From Streptomyces ortus (GTDB taxonomy: Bacteria; Actinomycetota; Actinomycetes; Streptomycetales; Streptomycetaceae): a stretch of 64,000 nt of DNA. The notes beneath the pieces are model-generated. The model was given only the letters and a program-made list of their open reading frames with translations. It ran no database searches and was not told the origin of the DNA. Within the stretch, counting starts at the first letter, position 1; every line of letters begins with the position of its first letter. Shown piece by piece: positions 1 to 8,804 of the stretch. Both the position numbers and the translations under genes were made by a program. The DNA is taken from NCBI RefSeq assembly GCF_026341275.1, contig NZ_JAIFZO010000002.1:8541296-8605295 (forward strand), written 5' to 3'.

Positions 1-40
1 GCAACCTCGGTGTGACCGGGTGCCCCGTAGAACTGGTGGT

Positions 41-619
41 ATGCCGAACACATTTCAGAAGCGTATGGCCGGGCCGGTCCTGGCGGTCCTTTCCGTGCTG
101 GCGGCCGGAACAATGCTCGCCGGATGTTCGCCGGACCCGAAATCCACTGACGCCTCCGACGACAGCCAGGGCTCGTCGAATTCGTCGAGCGACTCCTCCA
201 ATTCGGCCGTCGCCTATTCACAGTGCATGCGCGACAACGGCGTCTCGAATTACCCCGACCCGAAGGAGGACGACCAGGGCCGGGTGCAGTTGACGGTCCC
301 CGAGGGCATCGACCAGAACTCGCCGACCTTCAAGTCGGCCCAGTCGGCCTGCCAGTCCAAACTGGTGCAGGGCGACATGGGTGCCGCCGCCAACAGCCGG
401 TCCTTCGACGCGACGAAGGTCGCCGCCTGGGCGAAGTGCATCCGCAAGAACGGTATGCCTGACTTCCAGGACCCCAAGGTCGACGGCAGCACGATCATCA
501 TCGACGCCGACGCGGCCGGCATCTCCGGGCAGGACGACCCCAACTTCGCCAAGGCCACGTCCGCCTGTTACAGCATCCGGCCCGGCGGCAGCCTGATGGT
601 CACAGGAGGGGGGCAGTGA
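41..619 (+). CDS. Secreted lipoprotein of an export operon
   Basis: Predicted lipid-anchored extracytoplasmic protein of 192 residues. The N-terminus has a basic stretch (QKR), a hydrophobic core and the lipobox LAGC, so the mature protein should start at the Cys near residue 29. A Ser/Asp-rich linker follows, then two similar halves, each with a Cys-containing YSQCMR- or WAKCIRKNG-type motif followed by NG(V/M)...(Y/F)xDPK. This internal duplication suggests a small Cys-paired binding module. The ATG at 41 is preferred over the in-frame GTG at 20 because it gives a standard lipoprotein signal. Its stop overlaps the start of the HlyD-like gene, so it is probably an accessory of the same exporter. 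The substrate is not known; the duplication is seen, the role is inferred. Confidence 0.8.
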   Translation: MPNTFQKRMAGPVLAVLSVLAAGTMLAGCSPDPKSTDASDDSQGSSNSSSDSSNSAVAYSQCMRDNGVSNYPDPKEDDQGRVQLTVPEGIDQNSPTFKSAQSACQSKLVQGDMGAAANSRSFDATKVAAWAKCIRKNGMPDFQDPKVDGSTIIIDADAAGISGQDDPNFAKATSACYSIRPGGSLMVTGGGQ

Positions 620-1926
620 CCGGTCGCGAGGACGGGGCCGTGGAGACGGCAGCCCCCGAGAGCGCGGCGGACGTCCCGGGCGGGGAACTGGAGCCGAGGA
701 CCGCGGCCCTCGCCTCCTTCGACGGGAACGGCGGTGCCGTGGAGCAGCCGCCGCCCGAGGGCGGTCGCCCGAGGCGCCGCGGGATGCGCATCGCACTGAT
801 CGTCGCGTGCGCGGTGGTGGTCACCGTGGCAGCGGCCGGCGCCGCCACGGGCGTGTTCGGCGGCGGGGACGGCAAGACCGAGGCGACGGCGCCCTCCGGA
901 CCGCCCGCCACGGCGAAGGTGAAGCGGACGACGCTGACCAGCTCCCAGACCGTGGACGGGCAGCTCGGGTACGGCGACACCGCGGCGGTCCAGGCTCCCG
1001 GGTCGCCCGGCTCGGCGCAGTCCGGCGGGTCGGGACAGGGCGGTGGCGGGGCCGGCTCCGGGATCGTCACCTGGATGCCCTCGGACGGCGACACCATCAC
1101 CCGCGGACAGCCGGTCTACAAGGTCGACCAGCGGTCGGTGCCACTGCTGTACGGCTCGGTGCCGCTGTACCGGACGCTGAAGCCGGGCGACAGCGGCAGC
1201 GACGTCAAGATGCTGGAGAAGAACCTCAGGGCGCTCGGCTACCGGGGCTTCACGGTGGACGACACCTACGACTACGGCACGGCCGCCGCCGTGCAGAAGT
1301 GGCAGGACAAGCTCGGCCGTTCGCAGACCGGGGAGGTGCGGGTCGGCGACGCGCTGGTGGCCGCCGGCGCGCGGCGGGTCGCCAAGGGGGAGCTCGCCGT
1401 CGGCGACACCCTCGCCGGGGACGTGCTCACTTGGACAGGCACCGATCGCGTGATCTCCGTCGACCTGCCCGTGCAGTACGCGGACCTGTCGAAGAAGGGC
1501 GGAGCCGCGACCGTCACACTGCCGGACAACACCACGGTGACCGCTGTGGTGACGGACATCGGGACACCGACGTCGTCGAAGGACTCCTCGGACTCCTCGT
1601 CCGCCGGAGGTTCGGGGGGTTCACCGGGCTCGGGCTCCTCGAACGCCACCGTCCCGGTGGAGCTGAAGGTCGAGGACGCCGAGAAGATCGGCGCCTACCA
1701 GGCCGCCTCCGTGAGTGTCGAGTTCGCGTCCGAGACGCGCGCCGACGTGCTGGCCGTGCCGATCAGCGCCCTGTTCGCGCTGCCCGGCGGCGGCTACGCG
1801 GTCGAGGTGGTGACCGGGGCGAAGACGGAGTACCGCGATGTGAAGCTCGGGACGTTCGGCAACGGCATGGTGGAGGTCTCCGGCACCGGCATCACCGCGG
1901 GTACGGTCGTGGGGGTTCCGAAGTGA
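616..1926 (+). CDS. HlyD/MacA-like membrane-fusion protein with peptidoglycan-binding domain
   Basis: Periplasmic-adaptor-like protein of 436 residues that should link the ABC permease to the cell wall. A cytoplasmic Pro/Gly-rich stretch of about 55 residues is followed by one transmembrane helix (about 57-80), a beta-barrel/lipoyl-like segment, a PG_binding_1 module (about 190-250, with LKPGDSGSDVKMLEKNLRAL-like spacing) and a C-terminal HlyD-type domain split by a Ser/Gly-rich loop. The GTG start overlaps the lipoprotein stop (GTGA) and has a strong AGGAGGGGG ribosome site. The next gene, an ATPase, also overlaps by 4 bases. In Gram-positive bacteria this architecture usually accompanies MacB-like transporters; the cargo cannot be told from the sequence. 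Confidence 0.85.
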   Translation: MTGREDGAVETAAPESAADVPGGELEPRTAALASFDGNGGAVEQPPPEGGRPRRRGMRIALIVACAVVVTVAAAGAATGVFGGGDGKTEATAPSGPPATAKVKRTTLTSSQTVDGQLGYGDTAAVQAPGSPGSAQSGGSGQGGGGAGSGIVTWMPSDGDTITRGQPVYKVDQRSVPLLYGSVPLYRTLKPGDSGSDVKMLEKNLRALGYRGFTVDDTYDYGTAAAVQKWQDKLGRSQTGEVRVGDALVAAGARRVAKGELAVGDTLAGDVLTWTGTDRVISVDLPVQYADLSKKGGAATVTLPDNTTVTAVVTDIGTPTSSKDSSDSSSAGGSGGSPGSGSSNATVPVELKVEDAEKIGAYQAASVSVEFASETRADVLAVPISALFALPGGGYAVEVVTGAKTEYRDVKLGTFGNGMVEVSGTGITAGTVVGVPK

Positions 1927-2645
1927 CCGTCGCAGCCCACCCGGTGATCGAGCTGGCCGCAGTCAGCAAGTCGTACGGCGACGTGGCCGCCCTGACCGAG
2001 GCGGACCTGGTGGTCCACCGCGGCGAGATGCTCGCGGTCGTCGGTCCGTCGGGCTCGGGCAAGTCCACCATGCTCAACATCATGGGCACACTGGACCGCC
2101 CCTCGTCGGGAACGGTGGCGATCGCCGGCCACGCCGTGGACTCCCTCAACGACCGCGAGCTGTCGGCGCTGCGGGCCGGCGCCATCGGCTTCGTCTTCCA
2201 GCAGTTCCACCTCGCCGCCGGAGTCCCCGCCCTCGACAGCGTGGCGGACGGCCTGCTGTACGGCGGACGGCCCCGCCGTGAGCGGCGGCGGCTCGCCGAG
2301 GCGGCGCTGCGCAGGGTGGGCCTCGGGCACCGGCTCCTGCACGAGCCGCAGCAGCTGTCCGGCGGTGAGAAGCAGCGGGTGGCGATCGCCCGCGCCGTGG
2401 TCGGCGATCCGCCGTTGCTGCTGGCCGACGAGCCGACCGGCGCCCTGGACTCCCGCTCGGGGACGGTGGTGCTGGAACTGCTCCACGAACTGCACGAGGC
2501 GGGGACGACGGTGGTCGTCATCACCCACGACCGGGACGTCTCGGCGTCGCTGCCGCGCGAGGTCAGGGTCCGGGACGGGCGTATCGAGCACGATACGGGG
2601 GCCACGGGGCCCCGCGCCCTGGCGTACACGGGGGTGGATCGATGA
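1923..2645 (+). CDS. ABC transporter ATP-binding protein, MacB/LolD type
   Basis: Cytoplasmic ATPase of 240 residues that drives the adjacent FtsX-type permease. Visible motifs are Walker A GPSGSGKST, the Q-loop in VFQQFH, signature LSGGEKQR, Walker B LLLADEP followed by TGALDS, and the switch His in VITHDRD. The TGALD after Walker B is typical of the MacB/LolD/FtsE group. The GTG start at 1923 overlaps the HlyD-like stop by 4 bases and the stop overlaps the permease ATG, so the genes are translationally coupled. An upstream in-frame extension exists but lies inside the previous gene. Confidence 0.9.
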   Translation: MTVAAHPVIELAAVSKSYGDVAALTEADLVVHRGEMLAVVGPSGSGKSTMLNIMGTLDRPSSGTVAIAGHAVDSLNDRELSALRAGAIGFVFQQFHLAAGVPALDSVADGLLYGGRPRRERRRLAEAALRRVGLGHRLLHEPQQLSGGEKQRVAIARAVVGDPPLLLADEPTGALDSRSGTVVLELLHELHEAGTTVVVITHDRDVSASLPREVRVRDGRIEHDTGATGPRALAYTGVDR

Positions 2646-3898
2646 GCACGACGCAGTCGCCGCCGGCCGGCCAGGAGCGGCCCTGGGCCGAACTGCCCCC
2701 GCCGCCGCGGCCCCGGGCGGCCCGGCTGAGCCTGTCCGACGTGGCCCGGGTGGGCGGCTGGGGCCTGCGTTCGCGGCCCATGCGGGTCTTCCTCTCCGCC
2801 CTGGGCATCGCGATCGGCATCGCCGCGATGATCGGCGTGGTGGGCATCTCCACCTCGTCGACGAACGACCTGAACAAGCAACTGGCCGCCCTCGGCACCA
2901 ATCTGCTCACGGTCTCCCCGGGCACCACCATGACCGGCGCGAACGCCCATCTGTCCGAGGACGCCGTCGCCATGGTCGGGAACCGCCCCGAGGTGATCTC
3001 GGCCTCCGCCACGGGGACCACGGACGCGAAGCTCTACCGCAACGACCGCATTCCGTCGGTGGAGTCCGGCAGCCTCTCGGTCAGCGCGGCGCGGACCGAC
3101 CTGCTCAGGTCCATCGGCGGGAAGGTCGTGGACGGCCGCTGGCTCAACGGCGCCAGCAGCCGCTATCCGGCCGTGGTGCTGGGCTCGGAGACGGCACGCA
3201 GCCTCGGGATCCACCGGGCCGGCCCCGACGTGCAGGTGTGGCTCGGCAACTCCTGGTTCACCGTGGTGGGCCTGCTGGCGCACAACGAGCTGCTGCCAAC
3301 GCTTGACACCCAGGCCTTCGTGGGCTGGACGGCGGCGGAGAAGGAGCTGTCCTTCGACGGCTATCCGACGACGATCTACACCCGGGCGAAGGACGCCGAC
3401 GTCGAGAAGGTGCACGGCGTCCTGGGCGCCACGGTGTCTCCGGAGGACCCCAACGAGGTCAACGTCTCCCGTCCCTCCGACGCGCTGGCCGCCAAGAACG
3501 CGACGGACAAGACGCTGAGCGGGCTGCTGCTGGGCCTGGGCGGGGTTGCGCTGCTGGTCGGTGGCGTCGGGGTCGCCAACACCATGGTCATCTCGGTGCT
3601 GGAGCGGCGCTCGGAGATCGGGCTGCGCCGCTCGCTGGGCGCCACCCGGGGCCAGATCAGGATCCAGTTCCTCGCCGAGGCGCTGCTGCTGTCCGGGCTC
3701 GGCGGCGTGGGCGGCGTGCTGCTGGGCATCGGCGTGACCGACGGCTATGCCGCGTATCAGGGGTGGGCCGCCCTGGTGCCGCTGTGGGCGATGGCCGGCG
3801 GTCTGGCCGCGACCCTCGCCATCGGCGGACTGGCCGGCTTCTACCCCGCGGTCCGTGCGGCCCGGCTGCCCCCGACGGAGGCCCTCGCGACCAACTAG
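2642..3898 (+). CDS. ABC transporter permease, MacB/FtsX family
   Basis: Membrane permease of 418 residues. A cytoplasmic Pro-rich start leads to a first membrane helix (about 47-67), then a large extracytoplasmic MacB periplasmic-core-like domain (about 70-280), then three C-terminal helices (about 290-315, 340-365, 380-400). The FtsX hallmark VLERRSEIGLRRSLGAT lies between helices 2 and 3. It is the last gene of the four-gene export operon. Such mechanotransmission exporters move antibiotics, peptides or lipoproteins out of the membrane; the proximity to the DPG locus makes product export or self-protection plausible but unproven. Confidence 0.88.
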   Translation: MSTTQSPPAGQERPWAELPPPPRPRAARLSLSDVARVGGWGLRSRPMRVFLSALGIAIGIAAMIGVVGISTSSTNDLNKQLAALGTNLLTVSPGTTMTGANAHLSEDAVAMVGNRPEVISASATGTTDAKLYRNDRIPSVESGSLSVSAARTDLLRSIGGKVVDGRWLNGASSRYPAVVLGSETARSLGIHRAGPDVQVWLGNSWFTVVGLLAHNELLPTLDTQAFVGWTAAEKELSFDGYPTTIYTRAKDADVEKVHGVLGATVSPEDPNEVNVSRPSDALAAKNATDKTLSGLLLGLGGVALLVGGVGVANTMVISVLERRSEIGLRRSLGATRGQIRIQFLAEALLLSGLGGVGGVLLGIGVTDGYAAYQGWAALVPLWAMAGGLAATLAIGGLAGFYPAVRAARLPPTEALATN

Positions 3899-4208
3899 CC
3901 GGCAGGGGCCGTGCCTTGACAGTTGACAAACCGGACCGCGGCGCCTCCGCCGTCCACCCCCGTGCGGAGGGGGCGTCGCACCCCGGGCCCGTGTCCAAGT
4001 GCTCGTGTCGGTCGGTTGGACGCTCTGTCGTGTCGGCGTCCGGCACGTGACACTGGTGACCCGACCGCACTCGTCCCGAATAAACAATACCTATATCCAG
4101 AAATTACTCCGCGGGGATTTCTCCTCGAATTGGTGAGCCTTGTTCGTCGCATTAGCGGCGGCTAAGGTTTTCTCATCCACCGAGGAATACGATCCAGTGG
4201 GAGCGATT
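3899..4208 (+). promoter_or_regulatory. Intergenic region upstream of the mbtH-exporter unit
   Basis: No gene is seen here. Bases about 4075-4200 are clearly more A+T-rich than the surroundings, as expected for a Streptomyces promoter. A weak candidate promoter is TTGTTC (about 4140) with TAAGGT about 18 bases further. No StrR-type inverted repeat was recognised by eye. Confidence 0.35.
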
Positions 4209-4433
4209 ATGGCGAACCCGTTCGACGACGAAAACGGGACCTTTCTGGTGCTCGTGAACAGGGAGAATCAGCACTCGTTGTGGCCTGCGTTCGCAGAGAT
4301 TCCGAACGGCTGGCGGCTCGCTTTCGGTGAGGCCACGCGCAAGGAATGCCTCGCCTACGTGGAGGAGAACTGGACGGATCTTCGTCCGCAGAGCCTCATC
4401 GACGCGATGGAGAAGACCGAGGCGGCCCACTGA
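4209..4433 (+). CDS. MbtH-like protein
   Basis: Small NRPS chaperone of 74 residues. It matches the MbtH family almost end to end: NPFDDENGTF, VLVNRENQHSLWP, IPNGWR, and a C-terminal ENWTDLRPQSL with the conserved Trp/Leu-Arg-Pro. MbtH proteins bind and activate adenylation domains of nonribosomal peptide synthetases. The ATG at 4209 is chosen because the upstream extension does not resemble the family; a weak purine-rich site (GGGAG) precedes it. It is followed after 40 bases by an ABC exporter, an arrangement found in glycopeptide-type clusters. No NRPS lies in the window, so its partner must be elsewhere or lost. Confidence 0.93.
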   Translation: MANPFDDENGTFLVLVNRENQHSLWPAFAEIPNGWRLAFGEATRKECLAYVEENWTDLRPQSLIDAMEKTEAAH

Positions 4434-4473
4434 TGGCCGGCCGGACAGTGATGACGCGACCCGGGGAGTACCT

Positions 4474-6675
4474 GTGGCCATGATGGGCGGGCCCGGACCG
4501 GTCATGGTCCGATCCGACGGGCCGGATTCCTCGAACGACAGACAGCGGGCGAAGCCCGGAACGACGAAAAGAATCATTCCGTACACCCGTGGGCACCGCC
4601 GCTCCATCGGCTTTCTCGTGGTCTGCACCACGCTGAACGCCCTCTGCGCGGTGGCCCCGCCCCTGCTGCTCAAGTACCTGATCGACGACGGCGTCATGGC
4701 CGGGGACACCGGGACCGTGGTCTGGCTCGCGGTCGCGGTCGCCGCGGTCTCCGTCCTGGCCGCGCTGGTGGGCTTCGGGGAGACCTGGTTCTCCGCCCAG
4801 GTCAGCGAAGGCCTGGTCTACGACCTGCGTGTGAAGGTCTTCGACCATGTGCAGCGGCAGTCGCTCGCCTTCTTCACCCGGGCGCAGACCGGTGCCCTGG
4901 TGAGCCGGCTGAACACCGACGTGATCGGCGCCCAGCAGGCGGTCACCCAGATGCTCTCCACCGTGGTGTCCTCCGGACTGACCGTCGTGTTCGTGCTGGC
5001 CACGATGTTCTACCTGTCCTGGACGATCACCCTGATCTCCCTGGTGCTGGTCCCGCTCTTCATCCTTCCCGGCCGCCTCATCGGCCGCCGCCTGCAGGGC
5101 CTGGCCCGTCGGCACATGCAGGTCAACGCCGAGATGGGCTCGCTCATGCACGAGCGGTTCAACGTCGCCGGCGCGCTCCTCGCCAAGCTCTACAGCCGCC
5201 CGGACCGGGAGACCGCCCGCTATGCGCGGCTCGCCGCCCGCGGCCGTGACATCGGGGTCCGTAACTCGGTCTCCATGAAGATGCTCTTCCTGTCGACCAT
5301 GTTCATCGGCTCGGTCGCCACCGCCGTGGTCTACGGCGTAGGCGGAGTGCTCTCCGTGCACGGCGCCTTCCGCATCGGCACCCTGGTGGCCCTCACCACG
5401 CTGCTCACCCGGTTGATGGCTCCGGTGGGCCAGTTGTCGAACGCCCAGGCCGACGCGATGACGGCGCTCGTCAGCTTCGACCGGCTCTTCGAGATTCTCG
5501 ATCTCCGGCCGTTGGTCACCGAGAAACCCGACGCGGTGGCGCTGCCACCCGCCGCGACCCGCGACACGGCTCCCCGCGTCGAGTTCCGAGGGGTGTCGTT
5601 CCGTCACCCGAGGCCCGCCGACGTCTCGTTGGCCTCTCTGGAGGACTTCGCCACGCCGACGGCCGAGCGTGACGGTGACAGCTGGGCGCTGCGCGACCTC
5701 AGCTTCACCGTCCCGGCCGGCAAGCTGACCGCGCTGGTCGGCCCGTCCGGGGCGGGCAAGACCACCATCACCCACCTGGTGCCGCGGCTGTACGACCCGG
5801 AGGAGGGGACCGTCCTCATCGACGGCCGCGACGTGCGCGACCTGACGCTGGAGTCGCTGAGCGACACGGTCGGGATGGTCACCCAGGACGGGCACCTGCT
5901 GCACACCACCATCCGGGAGAACCTGCTCTACGCCCGCCCGGACGCCACCGAGGAGGAACTGGTCGCGGCCTGCCGGGCCGCACAGATCTGGCGGCTCGTC
6001 GCCTCGCTGCCCGACGGCCTGGACACCATGGTCGGCGACCGCGGATACCGGCTCTCCGGGGGCGAGAAGCAGCGCGTCGCCATGGCCCGGCTGCTGCTCA
6101 AGGCCCCGCCGGTGGTCGTGCTCGACGAGGCGACGGCGCATCTCGACTCCGAGTCCGAGGCCGCCCTGCAGCGGGCCCTCAAGACCGCGCTGGCCGGCCG
6201 GACCTCGCTGGTCATCGCGCATCGCCTGTCCACCGTCCGGGACGCCGACCAGATCCTCGTCCTCGACCAGGGGCGGATCGTGGAGCGCGGCACCCATGAC
6301 GAACTGCTCATGCTCGGCGGGCTCTACGCCGAGCTCTACCGCACGCAGTTCGCCCGGCCCGCCCTCGACGGTGAGGACGACAGCGAGGTCGAGGGGCTGC
6401 CGGAGCAGCGGGTTCCGGAGCCGGTGGGCCCCGGTGGCGGGCCGGTCGTCTTCGGTCCTGGAGGTCCTGGAGGCACTGGAGGCCCTGGAGGTCCTGGAGG
6501 TCCTGGCGGTCCGCGGGTGGTCGGTGGTCCCGGGATGGTCGGTGGTCCGGGGATGGGCGGGCCCGGCGGCGGGCCGGTCGTCTTCGGCCCCGGTGGCCTG
6601 GGTGGCCCGGGTGGCCCCGGCGGCCCCGAGGGCCCGGGTGGCCGGGGTGGTCCAGGGGGTCCCCGAACCCGCTGA
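4474..6675 (+). CDS. ABC exporter (fused TMD-NBD) with Gly/Pro-rich C-terminal tail
   Basis: Half-transporter of about 733 residues resembling the exporters of glycopeptide clusters. An N-terminal six-helix ABC membrane domain (about 40-330) precedes a nucleotide-binding domain with Walker A GPSGAGKTT, Q-loop MVTQDGHL, signature LSGGEKQR, Walker B VVVLDEAT and H-loop IAHRLST. After about residue 640 comes an unusual low-complexity tail of roughly 85 residues made of GGPGG/GGPVVFGPGG repeats. GTG 4474 is preferred (GGGGAG five bases upstream); ATG 4480 is an alternative. It follows mbtH and is closed by a strong terminator. The role is probably export of the product of the DPG locus. Confidence 0.88.
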   Translation: MAMMGGPGPVMVRSDGPDSSNDRQRAKPGTTKRIIPYTRGHRRSIGFLVVCTTLNALCAVAPPLLLKYLIDDGVMAGDTGTVVWLAVAVAAVSVLAALVGFGETWFSAQVSEGLVYDLRVKVFDHVQRQSLAFFTRAQTGALVSRLNTDVIGAQQAVTQMLSTVVSSGLTVVFVLATMFYLSWTITLISLVLVPLFILPGRLIGRRLQGLARRHMQVNAEMGSLMHERFNVAGALLAKLYSRPDRETARYARLAARGRDIGVRNSVSMKMLFLSTMFIGSVATAVVYGVGGVLSVHGAFRIGTLVALTTLLTRLMAPVGQLSNAQADAMTALVSFDRLFEILDLRPLVTEKPDAVALPPAATRDTAPRVEFRGVSFRHPRPADVSLASLEDFATPTAERDGDSWALRDLSFTVPAGKLTALVGPSGAGKTTITHLVPRLYDPEEGTVLIDGRDVRDLTLESLSDTVGMVTQDGHLLHTTIRENLLYARPDATEEELVAACRAAQIWRLVASLPDGLDTMVGDRGYRLSGGEKQRVAMARLLLKAPPVVVLDEATAHLDSESEAALQRALKTALAGRTSLVIAHRLSTVRDADQILVLDQGRIVERGTHDELLMLGGLYAELYRTQFARPALDGEDDSEVEGLPEQRVPEPVGPGGGPVVFGPGGPGGTGGPGGPGGPGGPRVVGGPGMVGGPGMGGPGGGPVVFGPGGLGGPGGPGGPEGPGGRGGPGGPRTR

Positions 6676-6693
6676 TCCCCTTTCCGATCTCCG

Positions 6694-6739
6694 AGCGGTG
6701 CCCGCGACGCCCCTGTGGCGCTCCTGGGCACCGCTTTTG
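6694..6739 (+). terminator. Rho-independent terminator after the ABC exporter
   Basis: Perfect 10-base arms AGCGGTGCCC (6694-6703) and GGGCACCGCT (6726-6735) are followed by TTTT. The loop region contains a smaller GC-rich stem. It ends the mbtH-exporter transcript before the StrR regulator gene. Confidence 0.8.
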
Positions 6740-6999
6740 TCGTCCCGTCAACCCCTACGCCGAGGGGCCGTTCGCCCGGAAGCAGGGGTTTCGAACGTAT
6801 TGGGGGACTGTTACGTTCTGTCCTGTCCGATGCGGGCGGTATGTGTGGTGCCAGGCGCCTGAATAGGGATGATGCCGGTGCGGCCGCACTGCACGGCAGT
6901 GGCCCCGCGGCGGACGGTACGGAAGGAAATTCCTCTTCGAGAACGAGAACGAGAGCGGCCGCTCGTCGTGATGGCGGCGAGGGCCGGTGAGGAGCAGGG

Positions 7000-8055
7000 G
7001 TGGAAACCGGGGGAGTCATCGTTCAACAATCCATACTGGAAGTGGAAATCGACGCGTTACGGCCGACCGGGTCACCGAGGCTGGCCGGCGAAAGACAGGA
7101 ACACATCGAGCTGCTCGCGGCGGTGCCGACCCCGCTGCCGCCGATCATCGTCCACCGCCCCACGATGCGGGTCATCGACGGCTTCCACCGGGTGCGCGCC
7201 GCCCGGCTGCGGGGGGACACCACCATCGCCGCCCGCTTCTTCGACGGCGACGAGTCGGACGCCTTCGTCCTCGCGGTCCAACTGAACGTCACCCACGGGC
7301 TTCCGCTCGCCCTGCCCGACCGGCAGAGCGCCGCGGAACGGATCATGGCCTCCCACCCCCACTGGTCCGATCGCCGAGTGGCCTCGGTCGCAGGCATCGC
7401 CCCCGGAACCGTCGGCGAGATCCGCCGCCGCCTGGGCTCCGGCGCCGCCGACCCGGAGGCGCGCCGACTCGGCCAGGACGGCCGGATGCGCCCGCTCGAC
7501 GGGACCGCCGGCCGCCTCCGTGCCGGTGAACTGCTGTCCCGACAACCAAATCTGTCGCTGCGTCAGGTCGCCCGCGCGGCCGGCATCTCCCCGGAGACCG
7601 TGCGCGACGTGCGCAACCGCCTGCGGAACGGGGAGGACCTGCTGCCCCGTTCGCGCCGCCGCGACAGCGACACCGAACCGCGCCACGCAGCCGCGCCCGA
7701 GGCCGGCACCAGCGAGGACACCCGGCCCGCGCCCGTCCCGGCACCACGCGGCGAACCCGCGACCGGGCGGCGGGCCCACCCCCTCGGGCGGTCCCGCGCG
7801 GACGTGGCGCCCGACCGTGTCGTGCTGGTCAAGCGGCTGGCCGCCGATCCGGCGCTGCGTTTCTCCGAGACCGGCCGCTGTCTGCTGCGGCTCCTCGCGA
7901 TCCACACGGTCCGGGAGGAGGAGTGGGAGGCGATCATCGGGAACGTCCCGCCGCACTGCAGCGGTGTCGTCGCCGACCTCGCGGTCCAACTGGCCGACAA
8001 GTGGGCGGACTTCGCGACCCGGGTGAGAAGTGATGTCACCGCCTCGGTCGGCTGA
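7000..8055 (+). CDS. StrR-family cluster-situated regulator (ParB-like fold, HTH)
   Basis: DNA-binding activator of 351 residues. Residues about 20-120 form the ParB/Srx-like domain typical of StrR, Bbr and Tei15* (PPIIVHRPTMRVIDGFHRV, RFFDGDESDAF, LNVTHGLPL). Two helix-turn-helix-like segments follow (VASVAGIAPGTVGEIRRR at about 130-147; LRQVARAAGISPETVRDVR at about 187-205), then a linker and a conserved C-terminal domain ending in VPPHCSGVVADLAVQLADKW-like sequence. StrR proteins activate aminoglycoside and glycopeptide clusters. GTG 7000 has a GGAG-type site just upstream. Codon 20 (7057-7059) is TTA, so translation should depend on the bldA tRNA. A decayed duplicate follows directly. Confidence 0.9.
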   Translation: METGGVIVQQSILEVEIDALRPTGSPRLAGERQEHIELLAAVPTPLPPIIVHRPTMRVIDGFHRVRAARLRGDTTIAARFFDGDESDAFVLAVQLNVTHGLPLALPDRQSAAERIMASHPHWSDRRVASVAGIAPGTVGEIRRRLGSGAADPEARRLGQDGRMRPLDGTAGRLRAGELLSRQPNLSLRQVARAAGISPETVRDVRNRLRNGEDLLPRSRRRDSDTEPRHAAAPEAGTSEDTRPAPVPAPRGEPATGRRAHPLGRSRADVAPDRVVLVKRLAADPALRFSETGRCLLRLLAIHTVREEEWEAIIGNVPPHCSGVVADLAVQLADKWADFATRVRSDVTASVG

Positions 8056-8119
8056 CCGCCGCACTGTCCGGAGCCCCGGATCCCCCGGATCCAGGCACCC
8101 CCTGGGGCGTAGGGGTCCG

Positions 8120-8787
8120 CCTGGCCGGAGGGTGTCCGGAACACAAACAAGTGCTCGCGGTGGCGCTCAACCCGCTGCCGCCGATCACGGTGCACCGGCC
8201 GATGATGCGGGTCATCGACGGCTACCACCGGTTGAAAGCCGCCCGGTTGCGCGGCGAGAGCAGGATCGCCGCCCGCTTCTTCGACGGGGACGAAACGGCG
8301 GCCTTCATCCTGGCGGTGAGGCTCAACGTCACTCACGGCCTGCCGCTGGCGCTCGCCGATCGCAAGCGCGCCGCAGAGAGCATCGTCGCCTCGGATCCCC
8401 CGGTTGGGCAACGGCGAGTACCCGTTGCCCCGGCGGCGCCGGCGGGAGGCCGCACCGGACGAGGAACGGACCGTAGGAGGGGAGTTCGGGGAATTGAGGC
8501 CCGTCCGGTCGGGCCGGCGGACCCGTCCGGACGTCGTGCGGGCTTCGGAGCACGCCGTGCTGGTCAAGCGGCTGATGGCCGACCCGGCACTGCGCTCCAG
8601 TGAGACGGGCCGCAATCTGCTGCGTCTGCTCGCTCTGCACGCGCTGCGCAAGGAGGAGTGGGAGGTGATCATCAGCAACGTCCCGCCGCATTGCAGTGAC
8701 ATCGTGGCCGACCTCGCCCGGCAGTTCGCCGACCTGTGGTCGGAGTTCGCCGAGAGGATCGGGGAGGACGTCGCGCGGATCGGCTGA
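8120..8787 (+). pseudogene. Decayed tandem copy of the StrR-family regulator
   Basis: A second copy of the neighbouring strR-like gene. From about 8138 the translation (EHKQVLAVALNPLPP, then the VIDGYHRLKAARLRG and RFFDGDETAAF motifs) parallels residues about 30-110 of the intact protein. Around 8400 it jumps to the equivalent of residue about 207 (NGEYPLPRRRRRE) in another frame, so both helix-turn-helix segments have been deleted and the frame is broken. The C-terminal domain (8530-8787, ending in VPPHCSDIVADLARQFADLW-like sequence) stays open. The N-terminal 30 codons and a start are also missing. It cannot make a normal StrR protein; a short C-terminal peptide from 8404 is possible but unlikely. 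Confidence 0.85.
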
Positions 8788-8804
8788 GCCCGCGCCTCGG
8801 ACAG

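Noticed and set aside
1892..4087. Long minus-strand open frame (731 codons) opposite the ABC genes
   Set aside because: Arg/Gly/His-rich composition typical of an antisense shadow in high-GC DNA; the plus-strand genes are clearly coding.
4396..6297. Long minus-strand open frame opposite the exporter
   Set aside because: Same reason: mirror of a well-conserved ABC transporter gene.
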